64,000 bases of DNA from Burkholderia cenocepacia (GCF_900446215.1 NZ_UAQZ01000014.1:577781-641780); one strand, 5' to 3'; numbered from the stretch's first letter, positions 9,337-18,842 are shown. The notes: generated by a model from the letters alone, not told the origin. Numbers and translations are program-made.

Positions 9337-10218
9337 ATGCCTGCTCACCCTCTTCCCCCGCTGACGCTGCACGGCGTCGACCACACCGCGCGCCCGACCT
9401 GGCGACTGCGCGAAACCGTCGAGTTCTACCGCGACAAGCTCGGCCTGCCGCTCGTGCATGTGATTTCCGCACGCGGCTGGGGACCGGCGACGCACCCGGA
9501 CTTCCTGCATTTCTTCTTCGACAGCGGCAACGGCAGCACCATCGCGTTCTTCTACTACCTCGGCAGCGACGAGCCGGCCGAGATGGCGGCGCGAGCCGCC
9601 GCCCGCCCGCTGCCGGACGACCACGTCGCCGATGCAACGCATACCGCGTGGCTCGTCGATGGTCCGGACGCACTGCGCGCGTGGAAACGGCATCTCGACG
9701 CGCAAGGGCTGGACGTATCGGTGGAAACCCGGCACGAAGTGATCGAATCCGTCTACGTGCGTGATCCCAACGGCTACTTCGTCGAGTTCACACACAAGCT
9801 TCGCCCGCTGACGACCGTCGATGCCACCGACGCGCAACTCACGCTCGAAGCGGCGATGACGCTGGAAGACGCCGCGCGCGCGGCCGAACGTCCGCTGGAT
9901 ACCGTCGACGCGATCTGGAACCGCAAGGCGGAACTGGTGGCTGAACGCGGCCACGCCACCGGCGCGCCGGTGCGCATCTCGGTGCCTCGCGTGGCGGAAT
10001 TCGCACCGCTCGTACGCGCGGCACTGCAGCATCCCGCTTGCCGCGTGCATGAAGGTAAGGAATACGATTCAATCGAAGCCGACGGCCCGATCGAGTTCGA
10101 GCGCCGGGCGCTCGGCTTCAAGCCCGCGCTCTGGTACGGCATGCTGACCGGCGGCCTGCACGGGCGCATCGAGCGGTTCGACCGCGACGTCCTGCGCATC
10201 GCGCCGGTACGGTCCTGA
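9337..10218 (+). CDS. VOC-family (glyoxalase/extradiol dioxygenase fold) protein with C-terminal extension
   Basis: Residues ~10-155 form one VOC module: LHGVDHTARPTWRLRETVEFY at the first metal-ligand strand, HFFFDSGNGSTIAFFYYL mid-domain, and DPNGYFVEFTHK at the end, where the Glu is the usual last metal ligand. Family members bind Fe(II), Mn(II) or other divalent metals and include ring-cleaving extradiol dioxygenases. Residues ~160-293 are an extension I do not recognise (MTLEDAARAAERPLDT, then GMLTGGLHGRIERFDRD). It sits between hydrolase and ligase genes and is the only plausible metal dioxygenase in the cluster, so ring cleavage is an attractive but unproven role. Confidence 0.75.
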   Translation: MPAHPLPPLTLHGVDHTARPTWRLRETVEFYRDKLGLPLVHVISARGWGPATHPDFLHFFFDSGNGSTIAFFYYLGSDEPAEMAARAAARPLPDDHVADATHTAWLVDGPDALRAWKRHLDAQGLDVSVETRHEVIESVYVRDPNGYFVEFTHKLRPLTTVDATDAQLTLEAAMTLEDAARAAERPLDTVDAIWNRKAELVAERGHATGAPVRISVPRVAEFAPLVRAALQHPACRVHEGKEYDSIEADGPIEFERRALGFKPALWYGMLTGGLHGRIERFDRDVLRIAPVRS

Positions 10219-10236
10219 GCCGCGACGGGAGGAGAC

Positions 10237-11907
10237 ATGATGGAGACTCGAGTCGAACAGCCGATTGCCGGCGTCGTCTACCCTGGCCGCGTCAGGGCGG
10301 AAGCCGCACTGGCCAGCGGCGCGTGGATCGCCAGCACCGTCGGCGACGCGCTGCGCACCACCGCGCAGCGCCATCCGGAGCGCATCGCGTTTATCGGTCA
10401 CGACCGCACGATCGGCTTCGCCGAACTCGACGAGGCCACCGAACGCCTCGGCGCCGCGCTGCTGGCGCTGGGCCTCGCGCCCGGCGACCGCGCGATCTTT
10501 CAACTCGGCACCACGGTGGAAACCACGATCGCGCTGCTGGCCTGCTTCAAGGCCGGCATCGTACCGGTATGTTCGCTGCCGCAACATCGCGAGATCGAAA
10601 TCGGTCAGCTCGCGCAACTGTCCGGCGCACGCGGCTACTTCGTTCAGGCGGATTTCAGCACGCGCTTCGACCTGCCGGCCTTCGCCGAATCGATGGCGGC
10701 GCGTCATCCGTCGCTCGCGCATCGCGTGATCGTGCGCGGCGAACGTGCCGGTGCAGTCGGCATGCAAGCGCTGATCGACGATATGCCGCTCGCGCAGGCT
10801 CGCGAACGCCTCGGGCGCGTGCGGATCGGCGTATCCGACGTGCTCAGCTTCCAGCTCTCCGGCGGCACCACGGGCGTCCCGAAGATCATTCCTCGGTTTC
10901 ACGCCGAGTATCTGGGCCACTCGGCCGGCTGGATGCGGCGCTATCGCGTCGACGCCGACAGCCGGCTGATCTGGTCGCTGCCGCTGATGCACAACGCCGG
11001 CCAGCTGTACGCGCTGATTCCGGCCGCGCTCCTCGGCGTGCCGGTGGTCCTGATGCCGCAGGTCGACATTCCGCTGATGCTCGACCTGATCGGCAGGCAC
11101 CGGATCACGCATGCGCTGTCGATCGGCCCGATCGCGCCGCAACTGATGGCCTACCCGGATATCGCGCGTCACGACCTGTCGTCGCTCGAGCTGTTCTCGA
11201 CGATGAGCCGCGCCGATACGCTGGAGACTCACCTGGGCGTGCCGTGCTCGAACCTGTACGGCATCACGGAGGGCCTGCTGCTCGGCTCGCCGGCCGATGC
11301 GCCGGCCGAGGTGCGCCATCGGACGCAAGGACGCTCCGGTTGCGCCGACGACGAGATCCGTCTGCTGGAACCCGGCTCGGAGCAGCCCGTCCCGCCCGGC
11401 CAGATCGGCGAGCTGTGCTTTCGCGGGCCGTCCACGCTAACCGGGTACTTCGCGAACGCCGAAGCCAACGAGCAATCCTTCACGTCCGACGGTTTCTACC
11501 GCACCGGCGACATGGCCACTGCGCATGCGGTGGACGGCGCGCTGTACTACACGTTCGAAGGGCGCTTGCGCGACAACATCAACCGCGGCGGAGAAAAGAT
11601 CGGCTGCGAGGAAGTCGAAAGCCACGTCAGCCAGCATCCGTCGGTCGCCGATGCCAAGCTGGTGCCGATGCCCGACCCGTTCTACGGAGAAAAAGGCTGT
11701 ATCTTCATCATCCCCCGCCCGGGCATGCAGGCGCCCGACGTACAGGCGCTCGGGCAATTCCTCGTCGAACGCGGGCTGGCCCGATACAAATGCCCCGAGC
11801 GGGTCGAGGTGGTCGACGCATTTCCCGTCACGCGCGTCGGTAAGGTCGACAAGCCGGCGATGAAGCGGCTCATCGTCGATCTCCTCGCGCAGGAGGCCGG
11901 ACAATGA
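10237..11907 (+). CDS. Aryl-acid AMP/CoA ligase (EntE/DhbE-like)
   Basis: Adenylate-forming enzyme, 556 residues, ANL superfamily. The P-loop SGGTTGVPK is at 208-216; A8-type GFYRTGDMA is near 421 and the A10 lysine is in TRVGKVDK near 538. Sequence around the P-loop (FQLSGGTTG, then IIPRFHAEY) resembles the 2,3-dihydroxybenzoate/salicylate subgroup. The His252-Asn253 pair (MHNAG) matches the HN that contacts the ring 2-hydroxyl in EntE/DhbE. A strong GGGAGGAGA ribosome site precedes ATG 10237. No carrier-protein gene is nearby, but a CoA-ester hydroxylase and thioesterase follow, so formation of an aryl-CoA is likely. Confidence 0.88.
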   Translation: MMETRVEQPIAGVVYPGRVRAEAALASGAWIASTVGDALRTTAQRHPERIAFIGHDRTIGFAELDEATERLGAALLALGLAPGDRAIFQLGTTVETTIALLACFKAGIVPVCSLPQHREIEIGQLAQLSGARGYFVQADFSTRFDLPAFAESMAARHPSLAHRVIVRGERAGAVGMQALIDDMPLAQARERLGRVRIGVSDVLSFQLSGGTTGVPKIIPRFHAEYLGHSAGWMRRYRVDADSRLIWSLPLMHNAGQLYALIPAALLGVPVVLMPQVDIPLMLDLIGRHRITHALSIGPIAPQLMAYPDIARHDLSSLELFSTMSRADTLETHLGVPCSNLYGITEGLLLGSPADAPAEVRHRTQGRSGCADDEIRLLEPGSEQPVPPGQIGELCFRGPSTLTGYFANAEANEQSFTSDGFYRTGDMATAHAVDGALYYTFEGRLRDNINRGGEKIGCEEVESHVSQHPSVADAKLVPMPDPFYGEKGCIFIIPRPGMQAPDVQALGQFLVERGLARYKCPERVEVVDAFPVTRVGKVDKPAMKRLIVDLLAQEAGQ

Positions 11908-12386
11908 GCGCGCCCGCACCGATCGAATACCTGCTCGGCGAACGGCCGCTCACGGTGCGCCGCCGAGTGAAATGGGGCGAATGCGATCCGGCCGGCGTGG
12001 TGTATACCGCGACCTTCGCCGATTACGTGATCTGCGCAGCCGAACTGTTCTACGGAGCGTTGCTCGCCGATACGCCACAGCGTGCGAAGCGCGCGCTCGG
12101 CTTCGGCACGCCGAGCCGGGCGCTGTCGTTCGATTTCATCGGCTCGCTGCGACCCGACGACGAATTCGACATGACCGTGCAGGTGGCGGACGTGCGCCAG
12201 CGCTCATACGTGCTGGACATCGTCGCCCGTACGCCGCAGGGCGCGGCCGTCTTCAACGCACGCTTGACGCCCGTCTGCGTCGCGCACGACGAACGCAGGT
12301 CGATCGACATCCCGCCTGCGTTCCGCCAAGCGTTGCTGGACTACCAGCGCGACTGTGCCGGCGCCGATTCGAATCCATTCATCTAG
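11904..12386 (+). CDS. Hotdog-fold acyl-CoA thioesterase (4-hydroxybenzoyl-CoA type)
   Basis: A 160-residue protein whose start codon overlaps the ligase stop as ATGA, so the two are translationally coupled. The catalytic-region motif VKWGECDPAGVVYTATFADYV (residues ~23-43) is that of 4-hydroxybenzoyl-CoA-thioesterase-like enzymes, with the active Asp in CDPAG. A second strand, SFDFIGSLRPDDEFDM, completes the hotdog. In the proposed route it would release the hydroxylated acid after the FAD enzyme has acted on the CoA ester, as the thioesterase does in the gentisyl-CoA route of salicylate breakdown. Confidence 0.87.
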   Translation: MSAPAPIEYLLGERPLTVRRRVKWGECDPAGVVYTATFADYVICAAELFYGALLADTPQRAKRALGFGTPSRALSFDFIGSLRPDDEFDMTVQVADVRQRSYVLDIVARTPQGAAVFNARLTPVCVAHDERRSIDIPPAFRQALLDYQRDCAGADSNPFI

Positions 12387-12397
12387 GACGACGCATC

Positions 12398-13537
12398 ATG
12401 AAAATCGACATCGTCGGCGCCGGCCCTGCCGGTATGTATTTCGCACTGCTTGCAAAAAAGCACGATCCTTCGCATCGAATCACCATTTACGAACAGAACC
12501 CGGAGGGGGCGACCTACGGCTGGGGCGTGGTGTTCTCCGATATCGGGCTATCGTTCCTGAAGGAAGCCGATCCGGCGTTTTTCGACGAATTCATCGCGCA
12601 TCACGAACGTTGCGACTACATGGAAATCGTTCACCGTGGCACGCACGTTCAAGTCCACGGCAATCATTTCTCGCGCACGTCGCGCATCGAGATGCTGCGA
12701 GTCCTGCAGCGCGCGTGCGAACGCGAAGGCATCCGGATCGAATACGGCCGGCGCATCGAGGATGCGCGCGCGCTCGCGTCTGGCTGCGACTTGCTGGTGG
12801 CTGCCGACGGCGGCAACAGCGCGATACGCACACAGTTGACCGAACACTTCCGCCCGGAATTCGTCCGGCGCCGCAACAAGTTCGCGTGGTACGGCACACA
12901 CCAGCGCTTCCATCCGGTTTCACTGATCTTTCGCGAAACCCAGCACGGCGTGTTCATCGCGCACTGTTACCAATACAGCCCCGACCTGTCGACCTTCCTG
13001 ATCGAAACGGATCCCGACACATGGCGGCGTGCCGGGCTCGACCACGCCAGCGAGGACGAAAGCCGCCGCTTCTGCGCCGACGTGTTCCGCCCCGAGCTCG
13101 GCAGCAACGAACTGCTGACCAACCGCTCGCTCTGGTTCGAAGCCAACATCGTCAGCAACGCGAACTGGCATCACGACAACATCGTGTTGCTCGGCGACGC
13201 ATTGCGCACTGTGCACTTCTCACTCGGCTCCGGCACCCGCATGGCGATGCAGGACGCGATCGCGCTGCACCGCGCCGTGGCGGCGACGCCCGGCGACCCG
13301 CCGGCTGCGTTCGCCGCGTTCGAGGCCGAGCGCCGGCCCGCGTCGTCCCGCTTCCAGGGCGCGGCGGCAAAGAGCCTCGACTGGTACGAGAACGTCGCCG
13401 GCAAGCTGCATCTCGATCCGGTCAGCTTCGCCTACGACTACATGTGCCGCACCGAAAAGGTGACCCACGACGATCTCCGGCAACGCGACCGGTTGTTCGT
13501 CGACGCCTACGACGCACTGCCGGCCAGCGCCCGCTGA
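12398..13537 (+). CDS. FAD-dependent aryl-CoA hydroxylase-like monooxygenase
   Basis: A 379-residue class A flavoprotein. The FAD Rossmann motif GAGPAG is at 7-12 and the second FAD motif is in NIVLLGDALRTVHFSLGSGTR near 260. The N-terminus (MKIDIVGAGPAGMYFALLAKK, then YGWGVVFSDIGLSFLKEADP) is the signature of the family that holds salicylyl-CoA 5-hydroxylase and the monooxygenase half of 2-aminobenzoyl-CoA monooxygenase/reductase. The C-terminal reductase half of those fusions is absent, so this is the short form. It lies 11 bp after the thioesterase and directly downstream of the CoA ligase. Confidence 0.87.
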   Translation: MKIDIVGAGPAGMYFALLAKKHDPSHRITIYEQNPEGATYGWGVVFSDIGLSFLKEADPAFFDEFIAHHERCDYMEIVHRGTHVQVHGNHFSRTSRIEMLRVLQRACEREGIRIEYGRRIEDARALASGCDLLVAADGGNSAIRTQLTEHFRPEFVRRRNKFAWYGTHQRFHPVSLIFRETQHGVFIAHCYQYSPDLSTFLIETDPDTWRRAGLDHASEDESRRFCADVFRPELGSNELLTNRSLWFEANIVSNANWHHDNIVLLGDALRTVHFSLGSGTRMAMQDAIALHRAVAATPGDPPAAFAAFEAERRPASSRFQGAAAKSLDWYENVAGKLHLDPVSFAYDYMCRTEKVTHDDLRQRDRLFVDAYDALPASAR

Positions 13538-13548
13538 AGGACTGCACC

Positions 13549-14919
13549 ATGACCCCAACCACCGTCAATGTCGTCGACGTCATCGGCCGCAGCCGTCTTG
13601 GCGCCTTGCAGTACCTCGTACTCGGTCTGTGCGCACTGTGCCTCGTGATCGATGGTTTCGACGTGCAAGCGATCGGCTATGTCGCGCCGGCCATCATCAA
13701 GCAGTGGGGCGTCGCCCGGGCCGACCTCGGACAAGTGTTCGGCGCGGGCCTGGTCGGCATGACGATCGGTGCCATGCTGCTTGGCCCCGTTGCAGACCGC
13801 ATCGGCCGCCGTCCGGTGCTGATCGGCGCGATGCTCTGTCTGGCCGCGTGCATGTATGCGACGGCACAAGCCGGCTCGGTGCCGCAGTTGCTGCTGCTGC
13901 GCTTCGCGGCCGGGCTGAGCATGGGCGCGATCATTCCCAACGCAGTCGCGCTCGCGGGCGAGTTCAGCCCGACACGCATTCGCGTCACGACGATGATGAT
14001 CATCTCGTCCGGATTCATCGTCGGCGGGGCAATCGGCGGCGCGATTGCCGCAGCGATGATTCCGGCGCTCGGCTGGCGTTCGGTGTTCATCGTCGGCGCG
14101 GCAGCCCCGCTGCTGGTGGCCCTCGCGATGATCGCGGGCATGCCGGAATCGCCGCAATTCATGGCGATGCAGCAGCGCGGCCGGGACCGCGTCCGGGCGC
14201 TGTTGCGGCGCATCGACCCCGCGCTCGCAATCGATGCGCACGTCGAATTCGTCGTGCCCGACAAGAAGACGAGCGGCGTGCCGTTCGTGCATCTGTTCCG
14301 TCATGCGCTCGGCACCGGCACCGCGCTGCTGTGGATCCTGAATTTCATGAACCTGCTCGCCGCCTACTTTCTCGCGAACTGGCTCCCGATGATCATGAAC
14401 GGCGCAGGCCACGCCACGTCGCAGGCCGTACTCGCCGGCATGATCTTCTGGGTTGGCGGCATCGCCGGCAACCTGCTGCTCGGCTGGCTCGTCGACCGGT
14501 ATGGTTTCGGACCGACGCTGGCGCTGACCTTCGTCGGCTCGGCGCTGGCGGTTGCCGCGATCGGTCAGGTGGCTGGTTCGCTGGCAACCGCGTTCGTCGC
14601 GATCGCGATCGCCGGCTTCTGCGTGCTCGGCGGGCAAACCGCGCTGAATGCGCTGGCCGCCGTGTATTACCCGACCGCGCTGCGCTCCACCGGCATGAGC
14701 TGGGCGCTCGGCGTCGGCCGGCTCGGCTCGATCCTGGGCCCCGTGATCGGCGGCGAACTGGTGCGACTGAACTGGCCGTCCTCCAGCCTGCTCGTCGCCG
14801 CAGCCGTGCCGTGCGTCGCGGCACTGCTCGCGACTCTCGCCTTCTGGCGCGCCGGCGACCTGCCGGCGCCGGCGCGCGCGGTCGAACCGGCGCCGCGTGA
14901 CGCCACCTCCCGCATCTGA
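13549..14919 (+). CDS. MFS aromatic acid:H+ symporter
   Basis: Twelve-helix transporter of 456 residues. GAMLLGPVADRIGRRPVLIGA (loop 2-3) is the MFS signature. Helix 1 carries LCLVIDGFDVQAIGYVAPAI, where the DGFD motif is conserved in the aromatic acid:H+ symporter family (PcaK/BenK). The start is ATG 13549 behind GAAGGA. Located between the hydroxylase and maleate isomerase genes, it probably imports the aromatic acid that the ligase activates. It is an inner-membrane protein that works downstream of the porin encoded at 15914. Confidence 0.9.
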   Translation: MTPTTVNVVDVIGRSRLGALQYLVLGLCALCLVIDGFDVQAIGYVAPAIIKQWGVARADLGQVFGAGLVGMTIGAMLLGPVADRIGRRPVLIGAMLCLAACMYATAQAGSVPQLLLLRFAAGLSMGAIIPNAVALAGEFSPTRIRVTTMMIISSGFIVGGAIGGAIAAAMIPALGWRSVFIVGAAAPLLVALAMIAGMPESPQFMAMQQRGRDRVRALLRRIDPALAIDAHVEFVVPDKKTSGVPFVHLFRHALGTGTALLWILNFMNLLAAYFLANWLPMIMNGAGHATSQAVLAGMIFWVGGIAGNLLLGWLVDRYGFGPTLALTFVGSALAVAAIGQVAGSLATAFVAIAIAGFCVLGGQTALNALAAVYYPTALRSTGMSWALGVGRLGSILGPVIGGELVRLNWPSSSLLVAAAVPCVAALLATLAFWRAGDLPAPARAVEPAPRDATSRI

Positions 14920-14950
14920 TCTCCCCACCCCGCAAGAAAAGGAACATACC

Positions 14951-15703
14951 GTGACCAGACACTTCCGTATCGGGCAGATCGTGCCCAGTTCCAACACGAC
15001 GATGGAAACCGAGATTCCCGCGATGCTCCGCGCTCGCGAGGCGGTTCGCCCCGACGAACATTTCACCTTCCATTCCAGTCGCATGCGCATGCACAAGGTC
15101 ACGCAGGAGGAACTGGCCGCGATGAACAGGGAGGGCCTGCGCTGTGCAGCCGAACTGGCCGACGCGCGCGTGGACGTGATGAGTACCGCGTGCCTCGTCG
15201 CGATCATGGCCATGGGCCTCGGCTATCACCGCGAGACCGAGCGGGAACTGACCGAGGTCGCGCGAGCCAACCATTGCCTCGCACCGGTCATGACGTCGGC
15301 CGGCGCGCTAGTGGATGGGCTGAAAACGCTGGGCGCCCGCCGCATCGCGCTGATGGCGCCGTACATGAAGCCGTTGACCGACCTGGTCGTCCAGTACATT
15401 GAACACGAGGGCATCGAAGTCGTCGACGCGATCTGTTTCGAGATTCCCGACAACCTCGAAGTCGGCAGGCGCGACCCGTTGCAATTGCTGGACGACGTCA
15501 AACGCCTGGATACCGCCGGTGCCGACGTGATCGTCGCCTCCGCTTGCGTGCAGATGCCGTCGCTGCCCGCCGTGCAACGCATCGAGGATGCGACCGGGAT
15601 TCCGACGGTCTCGACCGCAGTGTGCACCGTCCGCCGGATGCTCGACCATTTGGGCCTGGAACCCGCGATCCCCGGCGCTGGCGCCCTGCTGCAGGCACGC
15701 TGA
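14951..15703 (+). CDS. Maleate cis-trans isomerase (NicE/MaiA-like Asp/Glu racemase family)
   Basis: The GTG at 14951 follows AAGGAAC and gives a 250-residue product, the exact usual length. The N-terminus (FRIGQIVPSSNTTMETEIPA) and HSSRMRM are very close to Pseudomonas NicE as I remember it. The two catalytic cysteines are C81 (STACLVAIMAMG) and C199 (ASACVQMPSLPA). The enzyme isomerises maleate to fumarate. Maleate arises from 2,5-dihydroxypyridine routes (via maleamate) or from hydrolysis of maleylpyruvate, so this gene fixes the lower end of the pathway as a C4 cis-dicarboxylate. No ring-cleavage enzyme of the NicX type is present nearby. Confidence 0.92.
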   Translation: MTRHFRIGQIVPSSNTTMETEIPAMLRAREAVRPDEHFTFHSSRMRMHKVTQEELAAMNREGLRCAAELADARVDVMSTACLVAIMAMGLGYHRETERELTEVARANHCLAPVMTSAGALVDGLKTLGARRIALMAPYMKPLTDLVVQYIEHEGIEVVDAICFEIPDNLEVGRRDPLQLLDDVKRLDTAGADVIVASACVQMPSLPAVQRIEDATGIPTVSTAVCTVRRMLDHLGLEPAIPGAGALLQAR

Positions 15704-15795
15704 CCCGTCGCAAGCCGACATTCCGACCGGCACGAAGCCGGGCTCGTCTCCCCGGTGAGTCACGATCGATCCGGACAGCTCGCCCGGATCAAATT

Positions 15796-15810
15796 CAATT
15801 GTACTAATTG
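15796..15810 (+). promoter_or_regulatory. CAATT-N5-AATTG inverted repeat upstream of porin
   Basis: A 5+5 bp inverted repeat in a short AT-rich island between the isomerase gene and the porin. It could be a regulator site (GntR-like centre GTACT) or part of the porin promoter. Too short for certainty. Confidence 0.3.
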
Positions 15811-15913
15811 ATAGGCAGGTGCATGCGTGAGCCGTACACGCACCGAACGCGCAAGCCAACCCGCATATATTTCAAACAGGGCGTTGCGGCGCCAGAATGG
15901 AGACAGGACCGTC

Positions 15914-17008
15914 ATGAAGATCAAATGGAGCGCCGCCGGGTTGGTGGCGGCGTCAGGGCTCGCATACGGGCAAAGCAGTGTCACCCTTTACGGCATCGTC
16001 GATACCGGCGTGTCGTATTACAACCACGCGACCGCACACGGTGGATCATGGGTCGGCATGCCCGTTCTGACCGGCGAATTACCGTCCCGCTTCGGCTTCA
16101 GGGGCCGCGAAGACCTCGGCGGCGGCTACCATGCGTTCTTCGTGCTCGAGTCGGGTTTCCAGCCCGGCACCGGCGCCCTGAATTACGGTGGCCGCCTGTT
16201 CGGCCGGCAGGCCAACGTCGGGGTCGGCAGCGATGACGGTGCACTGACGCTCGGCCGCCAGATGAACATGACGACGTACGCGCTGGCGAAAGCCGACGTG
16301 ATCGGGCCGTCGATTCACTCGCTGTACGTATTCGACGGGTATCTGCCGAACGCGCGCAGCGACAATGCTATCGGCTATCTCGGCCGTTTCCGCGGCATCA
16401 CCGTCGGCGCGACGTACAGCTTCGGGCGCGACGCGGCCGGCCCCGCCGGCCCGGGCGCGACGAATTGCGCCGGGCAGGTACCGGGAGACATCCTCGCATG
16501 CCGGCAATACACGGCGCTCGTCGCCTACGACACCGCGAGCTTCGGCGTGGCGGCGTCCTACGACGTGATGCGCGGCGGCACCGGCGCTTCCGCGCCATTG
16601 AACCGAAACGCGTATACCGCGACGCGCAATATCGTCGACGGCTATCTGGTCACGGGCCCCGTCAAGGTCGGTATCGGCTGGATACGCAACAACATGGCAG
16701 CCGCCACCCACCTGCAGTCGGACATCTTCTTCGCCGGCGCAACGTATTCGAGCACGCCAGCCCTCTCCATCGACGCCCAGGGCGTCCGCTACCTTCAGCG
16801 CGGCCGGGACGAAGGGGCCCACAGCGCGCAGTCGACGCTGCTCGTCGCGCGGGCGAACTACGCATTGTCGAAGCGCACGATCGCGTATACGTCGCTCGGA
16901 TACATGTTCAACAGCAAGCTGGCCGAGAATTCGGTCGCCGCAGGCGGGACCGTCGGAACCGGGATGAATCAACTCGGCGCCATGGTCGGCCTCCAGCAGA
17001 AGTTCTGA
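15914..17008 (+). CDS. Outer-membrane general porin (Gram-negative porin, OmpC/OpcP type)
   Basis: Signal peptide MKIKWSAAGLVAASGLAYG precedes the mature start QSSVTLYGIVDTGVSYYNH, the invariant beginning of Burkholderia trimeric porins. The family motif SRFGFRGREDLGGGYHAFFVLESGF follows, and the last residue is Phe (GLQQKF), as needed for outer-membrane assembly. The 364-residue length is standard. ATG 15914 is chosen because it begins the signal peptide. Being placed inside a catabolic cluster suggests uptake of the aromatic substrate. Confidence 0.92.
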   Translation: MKIKWSAAGLVAASGLAYGQSSVTLYGIVDTGVSYYNHATAHGGSWVGMPVLTGELPSRFGFRGREDLGGGYHAFFVLESGFQPGTGALNYGGRLFGRQANVGVGSDDGALTLGRQMNMTTYALAKADVIGPSIHSLYVFDGYLPNARSDNAIGYLGRFRGITVGATYSFGRDAAGPAGPGATNCAGQVPGDILACRQYTALVAYDTASFGVAASYDVMRGGTGASAPLNRNAYTATRNIVDGYLVTGPVKVGIGWIRNNMAAATHLQSDIFFAGATYSSTPALSIDAQGVRYLQRGRDEGAHSAQSTLLVARANYALSKRTIAYTSLGYMFNSKLAENSVAAGGTVGTGMNQLGAMVGLQQKF

Positions 17009-17289
17009 CGAAGCGGCGTCCGTTTGCCGTGGTCGCGGTCTTGCGCAGTTGGGCAGTTGGACGCTGAACGCCGACAAATTCCCCCTTCCTTCCGATATCG
17101 CCCCGCACACCCGGCCTGCGCGCATGCGCGATAGACGTTTTGGCAAGAATGCACCGACGCTGGCCAGCCGATGGTAGCGACCGGGGCCGCACGAGCCTAA
17201 CTTGACGTCTGGTTCGAGCAACGACGGCGCCACGCCGAGAACCTCGAGCACCACACCCTCGAACAGACGATATCAAGGAGACGACTTCA
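17009..17289. other. Gap between porin and aldehyde dehydrogenase genes
   Basis: No reading frame of note. It may hold a terminator or promoter for the ALDH-SphA-SDR unit, but I see no hairpin-plus-T run and no convincing -35/-10 pair. It ends in the AAGGAGAC ribosome site of the next gene. Confidence 0.4.
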
Positions 17290-18819
17290 ATGACCGCGAC
17301 CACCCCCTTCCACGCCCCTGCCGGCGCAGGCTTTCTTCACGAATATGGCCAGTTCATCGACGGCAAGTGGACGCCGGGCGATACCGGCAAAACGATCGAT
17401 CTGCACAATCCGGCGACGGGCGACGTCCTCGCTTGCATCGCGGCCGGAAACGGCAAGGATGCCGAACGGGCCATCGATGCGGCTGCGCGCGCGTTCCCGG
17501 GCTGGGCGCGCACGCAGCCCGCCGCGCGTCAGGAGATCCTGTACGAGATCATGCGCCGCCTCAAGGCCCGGCAGCAGTACTACGCGCTCATGGATACGCT
17601 GAACAATGGCAAGCCGATCAGTGAATCGATGCACTTCGACATGCCGATGGCGATCGAGCAGTTCGCGATCTTCTCCGGCGCGCCGTGGCAACTGCACGGC
17701 GAATCGATGCGCCACACGTCGTCGCTCGGCACGGACTCGATCGGCATCGTGCATCGCGAGCCGCTCGGCGTGGTCGTGCAGATCATTCCGTGGAACGTGC
17801 CGATGATCATGCTCGCGTGCAAGATCGCGCCAGCCCTCGCCGCCGGTAACACGATCGTGCTGAAGCCGTCCGAGATCGTATGCCTGTCGGTGCTCGAATT
17901 CGCTCGCGAGATGGCGGACCTGCTGCCGCCCGGCGTCCTGAACATCGTGACGGGCTACGGTCCGGATCTCGGCGAGGCGCTGGTGACCGACACGCGCGTG
18001 CGCAAGGTCGGCTTCACCGGTTCGCGGCCGACCGCGCGCAAGCTCGTCCAGTACGCTGCGGCCAACATCATCCCGCAAACGATGGAACTCGGCGGAAAAT
18101 CGGCCAACATCGTCTGCGAGGATGCCGACCTCGACGCCGCCGCCGAAGGCGCGGCCATGTCGACGGTACTGAACAAGGGCGAAGTCTGCCTCGCGGGCTC
18201 GCGCCTGTTCGTCCACGAAAAGGTGCGCGATGATTTCCTCGACAAGCTCCAGCGCATTCTCGCCGGCATTCGGATCGGTGACCCGACGTCGCCGGACACG
18301 CAGCTCGGCCCCCAGGCATCGCGGATGCAGATGGACAAAATCCTCGGCTATCTGGAAGAAGGCCCGCGCGAAGGCGCCCGGGTGCTGACGGGCGGTGGCC
18401 GCGCCCGCGTGCCCGGCTACGACAACGGACTCTTCATTCAACCGACCGTGTTCGTCGACGTGAAGAACTCGATGAAGATCGCGCAGGAGGAAATCTTCGG
18501 CCCCGTCACGAGCGTGCTCACCTGGAAGGACGACGACGAGGTCGTACGGTTGGCCAATGCATCCGTCTACGGCCTGGGCGGCGGCATCTGGACCGCCAAC
18601 CTCGCGCGCGCCCATCGCATGGCCTGCGCGCTGGAAACCGGCACGGTGTGGATCAACCGCTACTACAACTTTCTCGGCGGCATGCCGATCGGCGGCTACA
18701 AGCAAAGCGGCTTCGGCCGCGAATTCGCGCACGAGGTGCTGAACCACTACACGTTGACGAAGAGCGTGATCGTCGACCTGCAGCCCGGCGCACTGGGCAT
18801 CTTCGGCGCACGGCAATAG
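17290..18819 (+). CDS. NAD(P)-dependent aldehyde dehydrogenase
   Basis: A 509-residue ALDH superfamily enzyme. Catalytic Cys300 lies in NKGEVCLAGSR and the general-base Glu266 in TMELGGKSANIV. The cofactor motif is GFTGSRPTARK (~242-250) and the oxyanion Asn is in IIPWNVP (~169). The late PIGGYKQSGFGRE motif is intact. A strong AAGGAGA site precedes ATG 17290. In a cluster for aromatic acids it could oxidise an aromatic or aliphatic aldehyde to the acid that is then activated. Its partner may be the SDR two genes on. Confidence 0.93.
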   Translation: MTATTPFHAPAGAGFLHEYGQFIDGKWTPGDTGKTIDLHNPATGDVLACIAAGNGKDAERAIDAAARAFPGWARTQPAARQEILYEIMRRLKARQQYYALMDTLNNGKPISESMHFDMPMAIEQFAIFSGAPWQLHGESMRHTSSLGTDSIGIVHREPLGVVVQIIPWNVPMIMLACKIAPALAAGNTIVLKPSEIVCLSVLEFAREMADLLPPGVLNIVTGYGPDLGEALVTDTRVRKVGFTGSRPTARKLVQYAAANIIPQTMELGGKSANIVCEDADLDAAAEGAAMSTVLNKGEVCLAGSRLFVHEKVRDDFLDKLQRILAGIRIGDPTSPDTQLGPQASRMQMDKILGYLEEGPREGARVLTGGGRARVPGYDNGLFIQPTVFVDVKNSMKIAQEEIFGPVTSVLTWKDDDEVVRLANASVYGLGGGIWTANLARAHRMACALETGTVWINRYYNFLGGMPIGGYKQSGFGREFAHEVLNHYTLTKSVIVDLQPGALGIFGARQ

Positions 18820-18842
18820 CCGGCGCACACAAGGGGATTCCC

